From Vicia villosa (Eukaryota; Streptophyta; Magnoliopsida; Fabales; Fabaceae), in contig NW_026705929.1 in assembly GCF_029867415.1 (NCBI RefSeq), positions 62,001 through 126,000 on the forward strand: a DNA stretch of 64,000 nucleotides. The letters run 5' to 3'. The notes under the pieces are model-generated. The model was not told the origin of the DNA, searched no databases, and was given only the letters and a program-made list of their open reading frames with translations. This document shows positions 58,001-64,000 of the stretch, piece after piece; within the stretch, counting starts at the first letter, position 1, and each line of letters opens with the position of its first letter. The position numbers and the translations under genes were made by a program.

Positions 58001-59783
58001 CCCTTGCTTCGCTAATGCACCTACAGTCTTGTGAATGAGGGCCCAAGCGCCTTGCTTTCTCCACCCCCTGGATTAGGCCCAGATGCATTATAACATAGAT
58101 TTTAGTTCATAATAAAATTGCTGATGCACCCCATGCAGTTTAGATTTTAGTTTTTATTTTTAATTTTGTTTTCTTCTATTTTTAGCTCATAATCCTTTTT
58201 AACTCAAATATAAAATGTATAAAAATGCTTTTAGATATTTTAGGCTATGTGAATAACTTCCATAATTTTTGTGATTTTTTTTAGTTGTCGTAATAGCTTT
58301 AATAAATCGTTTTGTCCATATGCGCAAATGTCCTTTTGATCTTAATTCCTTTTGTAAATGAATTGTTAATTGACTTAGGATTAGAATTTAATCTCGATTC
58401 TTGTTGTACGAGCTCAATTGACATGTATAGAATTGGATTTTGGTTTCTTGGTAGATTTTAATTCTTGACTTTTAATTAGACTTTGATTTCTTTTAATTGA
58501 TCTTGCTTTCTTGTATGTTTTAGAATTTGCTTAGCGTAGTATAGAGTTAGAATTCCCTTAACACCAATAAAACTCATAAAAAAAAATAGTAGATTTTTAG
58601 GTTAATTTTGACATTTAATTTCCTCCACAAAAAGGGTCATAAAAATAGTTTTTGTGTTTAGTTTTGCATTAAGGTTTGAATTGCTTTTGTATCATTTACA
58701 TGTTGATTTCTATATGATTTTGTGTGACTTTGTTACTTGACTTTGGCCATATCTTTTGGCCTATTTTTAGACTCCATTAGACATAAATAGGAATTAGACA
58801 ACTTAGATTAGAATTTAGGGATAGTTCCCTTTCTTCATTCTCTTTCTTTTCAACTTTTAAAATACTTAATAAAAACCTGACAAAGATCATACTGTCACAC
58901 TTCTGATATATGGTGGGAAAGAAATGATAGGGGCGTAGGCCCCGATGTACGTTCTTCCCCACGTAGTAGAAAAGAAATGATTGGGGTGTAGGCCCCGATG
59001 TACGTTCTTTTCTACTAAACGGAAAGAAATGATTGGAATGTAGATTTCGATGTATTTCTTATCCGTCATTTAGAGAATCGATTGTGGTGTAGACCTCGAT
59101 GTGCATTCTCTAAATATTCAAAAAACAAACAAAATCCTTTTGGTATGATCTAAGTCACAAAGTTAAAATCCCCATAAAAAACACCAATCAAAAACACATA
59201 AAACACTAATAAATGGTCAGATTTAAAACAAAGTAAGGAAGTGATGCGAAGCCTTGTAGTGGGTCTTCGTCATCATGGAATTACCCTTAAAAGATACAAA
59301 CCAATTCTCTCTCTCTTCCCTCTTTTCTTAAGGGCATTGTTATCTCCGCTCCATTGCATCCTAGGCTGTCCCTTATGCAAGAGCGCGAGCGTTAACTCCG
59401 CCCAACTAAAAAACACAAAAACAAACAGAAAAACGTGAGCCGAGCTACGGTAACTCTGATTCCTGAAAAGGATACGTAGGCAGCGGGGTAGGGCCCGTGC
59501 GAGTACAATTCTTTATTTTCCCTACATTTTGCATTCATTCGCATTTAGACATAGACATAGACATAGACACACCCTTTAGATAGAAACAAACATAGGTGGA
59601 TACCATCGAGTACGATGGGCGCGAGGGGTGCTAATACCTTCCCCTCGCGTAACCGACTCCCGTACCTAGATCCTCTGGTCACAAGACCCTGTTCCTTCCT
59701 TTGTTAGGTTTTCTGATATCCCTTTCCCTTATGGGATAAATATATTGGTGGCGACTCTGTTAATTTTTCGCGAGCGTGCGACA
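55068..59783 (+). repeat. 3' LTR of the Ogre-like element
   Basis: 4716 bp, nearly identical to 37967-42681. Differences seen include C/A near the start, T/G at 'cattaaa[t/g]tcctcc', one extra A in an A-run, and single changes near 56107, 57067, 57162, 58929, 59682 and 59761. It ends GTGCGACA followed by GGTCT. Confidence 0.95.
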
Positions 59784-61275
59784 GGTCTAACCCAAGAATA
59801 TGTGATTCTTGGAATTCGGTGGTGAGCAAGTTGAAAAAAACTGTCGACTTGGAAGGCTCGATTGCTGTCCATTGGGGGACGGGTAACTCTTCTCAACTCG
59901 GTGTTGTCTAGCATCCTCATATTCACGATGTCATTCTATAGAGCTCCGGTCAAGATAATTAAAGAAATCATATCCATTCAGATTCGTTTTCTATGGTGTG
60001 GTAACGAGGAAAAAAGATGCATAAGTTGGGTGAGTTAGGCAAATATCTGCAAACCCAAATCTGAAGGTGGATTAGGAGTAAAACACATGAGTTTCTTTAA
60101 CAAAGCGCTTTTGTGCAAATGGAAGTGGCATATTTTGATTGAAAAAGATGCCTTGTGGAGAAATATCTTGGAATTCAGATATGGTGATTTAAACCAATCG
60201 GTGATTAGGGGTTTAGTGCACAAACCCAAAGCGAAATATTTTGTGTGGTGGAAGGATTTATGTGTGGCTAGTTCGCTTAAAACTAACGTATTTGATTGTT
60301 TTGCAGGTAATATCAGTTTTATTTTGGGAAGGGAAACAATATCCCATTCTGGTACGGCAAATGGCTAGGGGGTTCTTCCGTGAAATCATTGTTCCCCTCT
60401 TTATTCAATTTGTTGTGGCGTCCTAAAGAAATGGTATGCGAGATGGGGTACTGGCTGGAAGAGGTTTGGCAGTGGGACTTTCACATTCCAGGAGATGTTT
60501 TGTTGGAAGATTTGGATTTAGTGGATCTCTTGGAAAATGTTAACCCAACGGACGCGGTGTGTGACTCTCTCGAATGATGGTCGGATGCTGATGGAGTCTT
60601 CTCCGTAAAAAGTTGTTATTCTTCTCTCCGCAACAGACAAGCTGAAAAGGTAGTGGATTCGAATGGCTTACTTGCTCTGAATAGATGGAGAACACAAATT
60701 CCAACTAAACTTAAGGTATTTGGGTGGAGATGGTATTAGATAGATTGCCTTCAAAAGTCCAATTGGCTAAGAGAGGTATAATTCATAATGATCAAGACTA
60801 ATTGTGTGCATTTGGCTGTGTAGAGTTGGAAGATTTAAACCATCTGTTATTTTTATGTACCTTTTCTGAAAATGTTTGGAGCAACATATGTTTGTGACTA
60901 GATATTCAAGTGCAGGAGGATTTGGTAGGAATTCAACATTTGAATCAATTTCTGCAAGTTCTTAAGGGGAAAATTAAAAAGAAAAAAATTTGTTTAATAT
61001 GGCTGGCAAAGATTTGGATAATATGGATCACACGAAACAACCTTATCTTCAAGGAAGAGACTTGTGTTCTAATGGATGTCGTGTCAAGTATTAAAATGGT
61101 TTCGTGGATTTGACAAGCGATCGGTTCAGGAAGCCGAAAATGTTCTTCTTTTTATAATTGATTACAAGCTCCTTTAGATTTCATTTATGTGTAATATCTT
61201 GGTAGCTTTTTTAGTGGTGTAATAGATTTGAGTACCCCTTATATTCATTTTTAATATAAATTAACATGCCTATAA
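59784..61275 (+). mobile_element. 3' fragment of the split LINE
   Basis: After the GGTCT duplication the LINE resumes. Readable stretches, in shifting frames, include the region after RT ('LLNSVLSSILIFTMSFYRAP', 'FLWCGNEEKRCISWV', 'GGLGVKHMSFFNKALLCKWK', 'WRNILEFRYGDLN') and the zinc-binding domain ('NRWRTQIPTKLKVFGWRWY', 'ELEDLNHLLFLCTFSENVW'). It ends in AT-rich DNA with 'cctataaaaaaac' near 61275, taken as the poly(A) end. Stops and frameshifts show that it was already dead. Confidence 0.85.
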
Positions 61276-61809
61276 AAAAACTAAAATATTTATATTTATC
61301 CAAAGAAGTAGGTCAACTATAATTTATTTGAGACATACTTTCCGCAAGTATATATATAATATAAAAAGTGAAATATTGTTTTTCTCTTTATGAATAGTTA
61401 TAATTAGAATAAAAACTTCTATATTAATATTTTTTTAACATCTAAACTAATTTTCTATTAGATCCCTGAATTTATAACTCGAATACAAATTCTTTTCTTG
61501 CAAGTTTACTTGCTTAGAGATGTGTCGTCTTGTCTATGTTCCGTTGAATGTTTAATGAATTTAACTTTATGCTAATTGTTAAATTTAAGACATAGTTAAT
61601 TTTCATTTGCTTGACAATCTTTGTTGTTATACATTCAATCTCTGTCCAATCTTTTGTTTGATCCCAACTTACATTTCATCTTTAAATAGATCTCACAATT
61701 TATTTTGGAAAATGAAGAAGATCCGAACACATATATCAATCACACCCAGCTTGATTCAAAAGCATTCAACAAAAGGGTCAACAAAAAATGCAATAAACAA
61801 TTCAATCAA
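61276..61809. other. AT-rich intergenic DNA and 3' flank of the HPR3-like gene
   Basis: Nothing recognised apart from a short (AT) run near 61350. The plus-strand ORFs 61607-61966 and 61705-61899 are shadows of the minus-strand gene. Confidence 0.55.
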
Positions 61810-62712
61810 CTATATAACCGGAGTAATCAGAGGCTTATTCGAAAAGAAAGCTTCCAAATTTTGTTCCACAACTTGGCTGATACCATTGAAAGACTCTGAA
61901 GTTAATACACCTGCATGTGGTGAAAGAACAACATTATCCAAAGAAAAGAACTCCTTAGGAACATGAGGTTCATTCTCAAACACATCCAAACCAGCACCTC
62001 CAATCTCACCTTCAATCAAACACCTTAACAATTCCTTTTCATCAATGAGAGCACCTCTTCCAACATTCACTATAATTCCCCCTTTTCCCAATGCCAACAT
62101 GACTTCTTTGTTCACAATGTGTCTTGTTTTGTCATTTAGTTCACAACAAAGAATAAGTACATTGGTGTTGGTGGCAAGTTCTAAGACACTAGAATAGTAA
62201 GGGTATGAAACTAATGGTTTTTTGTTCTTAGAATTATATGATATATTGCAGTTGAATCCTTCAAGCCTCTTTGCTACTTCTGATCCAATTCTTCCCATAC
62301 CAACTATTCCAACTTTTTGTCCTGTCAACTGAAACACCATAAAACTTCAATTAACCTACCAAATTATAAGTCATGTTATAAATTATAGTGATCGAAATTT
62401 CATTGCAGATTCGAACTCGCATCCCTACAGTCTAAACTATCATTTGAGTTGTCTTAACAGAACAATTATTCTTCTTACTAAACTAAAATGTAAAATAAAT
62501 ACACATTTGAGGCAATATTTATTTTCTATTATAGAAAGAAAAAAAAACTTGATTAAAAAACTTTAAAATAGAAACTGCAGACCTTAGAACCAAGTGGAAA
62601 ATCCCAATAGGAAGGCTGAAGCTGTCGTCTCAGCCATCGATCCGCCGCGAAGATTTTTCTACTAACGTCAATCAACAAAGCGACTACCATATCAGCAACA
62701 TCCGTTGAGAAA
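61810..62712 (-). pseudogene. HPR3-like: 5'-truncated hydroxypyruvate/glyoxylate reductase (HPR3-like) gene
   Basis: Exon 62712-62583 gives 'FSTDVADMVVALLIDVSRKI' and 'DFPLGSK' and ends at donor AAG|GT. A 254-bp intron follows (62582-62329, acceptor tttcag). Exon 62328-61810 gives the NAD-binding motif 'VGIVGMGRIGSEVAKRLEGF' and 'CELNDKTRHIV', then the catalytic Arg ('VNVGRGALIDE'), Glu ('DVFENEP') and His ('LSPHAGV') of the D-2-hydroxyacid dehydrogenase family. These enzymes reduce hydroxypyruvate or glyoxylate in photorespiration bypass routes. The C-terminal two thirds look intact and uninterrupted. The N-terminal third is missing: similarity stops at about 62712, 87 bases before the ATG at 62799 of the divergent GeBP gene. 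Called a pseudogene for that reason, unless an upstream exon lies elsewhere. Confidence 0.78.
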
Positions 62713-62740
62713 CGTAACCTTACTCTTCTGAAACTTTTCC

Positions 62741-63593
62741 ATGGCAAAAACAAAACCTTCGGCTTGCCCATGAAGAACCACCCTCCGCCTCTTCCTCCAT
62801 GGAAGATTCTTCCGAAGAAGAAGCAGAGGTACCTCAATCCAAAAACCCTCCACCTCTTGCTTCCAAAAACCCTCCATCAGCTACTTCAAACTCAAACCCT
62901 AAACCACCATCATCTTCTGAATCCGAATCTGGATCAAATTCTGAATCCGAAACCGGATCCACTCCACCTGTGAAACCACTTGCATCGATGCCGTTGAAGA
63001 TTCTAACCACTCCTTCACCGGCTAAAGCTGGAACCAAGAGTGCCATCGAGTTTCAAACCATTGGAACCAAGCGCGCGACTGATAACAACGACACTGACTC
63101 TGACTCTTCTAAGCATTTGAAGAAGAAAGCAAACAAAACTGAACATCATGGTTCCGGTGACAAGAAGGAAGCAGCAAGAGACTCTATCAAAAAGATGTTG
63201 GCTCAAAGACTATTCAGCGAGGAAGACGAACTCGCCATTCTAAAAGGTCTAGCTGATTTCATTTCCCTAACTAAAAATGATCCTATGAAAAACACACAAG
63301 CATTTTACAATTTTGTGAAAAAATCTATTCGAGCTGACGCTAAAAAGGATCAACTGAGGCGTAAGGTTCGTGTTCTGAAGAAAAAGTTTGAAAGCAATGG
63401 TGAAAATTTCACCAAAGAACATGATCAGAAAGCTTTTGAACTTTTCAAGAAGATTTCTGATCAAAAGCTTTCACCATTGCTTTCAACAATCAATCTTCTT
63501 GAAAAGTTCAAAAGCTTTCTGATCATGTTCTTTGGTCAAATTTTCACCATTGCTTTCAAAATTTTTCTTCAGAACACGAACCTTACGCCTTAG
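62741..63593 (+). pseudogene. GeBP-like: GeBP/STKL-type transcription factor gene, left arm of a palindrome, truncated
   Basis: The ORF from the ATG at 62799 (MEDSSEEEAEVPQ) has an acidic Ser/Glu/Pro-rich N-terminus, then 'SGSNSESETGSTPP', then the DUF573 DNA-binding domain of GLABROUS1-enhancer-binding proteins ('RLFSEEDELAILKGLADFIS', 'DPMKNTQAFYNFVKKSIRAD', 'QLRRKVRVLKKKFE'). An ATG at 62741 (MAKTKPSACP) fits the family start better but is out of frame by one base, suggesting an indel. Family similarity ends at about 63455. The last 45 or so codons read into the inverted copy, so the usual C-terminal Leu-zipper-like region is missing. Not expected to be a normal protein. Confidence 0.78.
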
Positions 63594-64000
63594 TGGATCC
63601 TTTTTTGCGTCAGCTCGAATAGAGTTCTTCACAAAATTGTAAAATGCTTGTGTGTTTTTCATCGGATCATTTTTAGTTAGGGAAATGAAATCAGCTAGAC
63701 CTTTTAGAATGGCGAGTTCATCTTCCTCGCTGAATAGTCTCTGAGCCAAGATCTTTTTGATAGAGTCTCTCGCCGCTTCCCTCTCGTCACCGGAACCACG
63801 ATGTTCAGTTTTGTTTGCTTTCTTCTTCAATTGCTTAGAAGAGTCAGAGTCAGTGTCGTGTTATCAGTCGTGCGCTTGGTTCCAGTGGTTTGAAACTCGA
63901 TGGCACGCTTGGTTCCAGCTTTAGCCGGTGAAGGAGTGGTTAGAATCTTCAACGGCATCGATGCAAGTGGTTTCACAGGCGGAGTGGATCCGGTTCCGAT
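62947..64000. repeat. Large inverted repeat (arms of at least 509 bp, 36-bp spacer)
   Basis: The left arm ends at 63455 ('cttttcaagaagatt') and the right arm starts at 63492 ('aatcttcttgaaaag'). The arms stay complementary out to the window end, with few mismatches. The spacer 63456-63491 itself contains rearranged pieces of the arms ('gatcaaaagctttcaccatt'). A transcript across it would fold into a long hairpin. Confidence 0.93.
63492..64000 (-). pseudogene. GeBP-like: GeBP-like gene, inverted right arm, cut by window edge
   Basis: The minus strand from 64000 to 63492 repeats the left arm. 63830-63483 gives 'MKKKANKTEHRGSGDEREAA', 'LAQRLFSEEDELAILKGLAD' and 'VRVLKKNFESNGENLTKEHD'. Small differences include a missing base near 63860 that breaks the frame upstream and several substitutions, so the arms have diverged by a few percent. 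Position 64000 pairs with about 62947 in the left arm. Confidence 0.82.

Larger units (their letters stand above)
37967..59783 (+). mobile_element. Full-length Ogre-like Ty3/gypsy (Tat lineage) retrotransposon, 21.8 kb
   Basis: LTRs of 4715 and 4716 bp (TGTCATACCCC...GTGCGACA) are flanked by GGTCT on both sides (37962-37966 and 59784-59788). In order: 5' LTR, tRNA-Arg PBS, leader, ORF1, gag-protease, predicted intron, RT with two RNase H domains and integrase, tandem-repeat 3' region, PPT, 3' LTR. ORF1 upstream of gag, a duplicated RNase H, an intron between protease and RT, and giant LTRs are known marks of Ogre elements, common in Fabeae. By eye the LTRs differ at about a dozen sites (near 0.25%), so insertion was recent. 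One premature stop lies near the end of integrase. Confidence 0.95.

Overview
The window is nuclear DNA of a flowering plant, most likely a legume of the pea/vetch/lentil group (Fabeae). This rests on the very large Ogre-type Ty3/gypsy elements with kilobase-scale LTRs, the AT-rich intergenic DNA and the plant host-gene fragments; the species is an inference. It is almost entirely a nest of transposable elements. No complete, clearly functional host gene was found. The only recognisable host sequences are transposon-captured gene fragments and a truncated, rearranged pair near the right end.

Layout. 1-5574 is the ORF-less, repeat-rich leader of a minus-strand Ogre/Tat-like element (element A). 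Its 5' LTR runs from 5575 to 19171 and was split by a 2.2-kb solo LTR (7698-9900, TSD AGAAA) and by a full-length Tekay/Del chromovirus (10375-18601, TSD GTATC, one nonsense codon in its polyprotein). 19172-24659 is a minus-strand plant-mobile-domain (PMD) pseudogene, cut at 19171 by element A and split by a 3.9-kb solo LTR (20218-24162, TSD CCCTA). 24890-25957 looks LTR-like. 26663-30729 is a CACTA transposon (TSD CAT) carrying minus-strand exons of two unrelated host genes: GDP-mannose 3,5-epimerase and 4-alpha-glucanotransferase DPE2. 30935-32414 is a non-autonomous Helitron, followed by AT-rich DNA with (TA)n tracts. 34826-37100 is a decayed Athila-like element. 37236-61275 is a 5'-truncated LINE, split by a young 21.8-kb Ogre-like element (37967-59783, TSD GGTCT). 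61810-62712 is a truncated hydroxypyruvate-reductase-3-like gene. 62741-64000 is a GeBP-type transcription-factor gene fragment arranged as a near-perfect palindrome.

The intact Ogre-like element is the centrepiece. It has 4.7-kb LTRs differing by about a dozen positions, an 18-bp PBS matching a tRNA-Arg 3' end, an extra ORF1 before gag, gag-protease, a predicted 246-bp intron, RT with two RNase H domains and integrase, a 3' region with fourteen 45-bp tandem repeats, a PPT and the 3' LTR. Splice-acceptor-like sites precede ORF1 and gag as well as pol, so several proteins could be made from one transcript by alternative splicing. One premature stop near the integrase C-terminus suggests it is not fully autonomous as sequenced.

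Relative ages from nesting and LTR divergence: Athila remnant and element A are old; the solo LTRs and the Tekay element (LTRs about 1% different by eye) came later; the Ogre-like element in the LINE (about 0.25% different) is the youngest. All coordinates of element ends were read directly; family names rest on recognised protein and terminal motifs without a database search.
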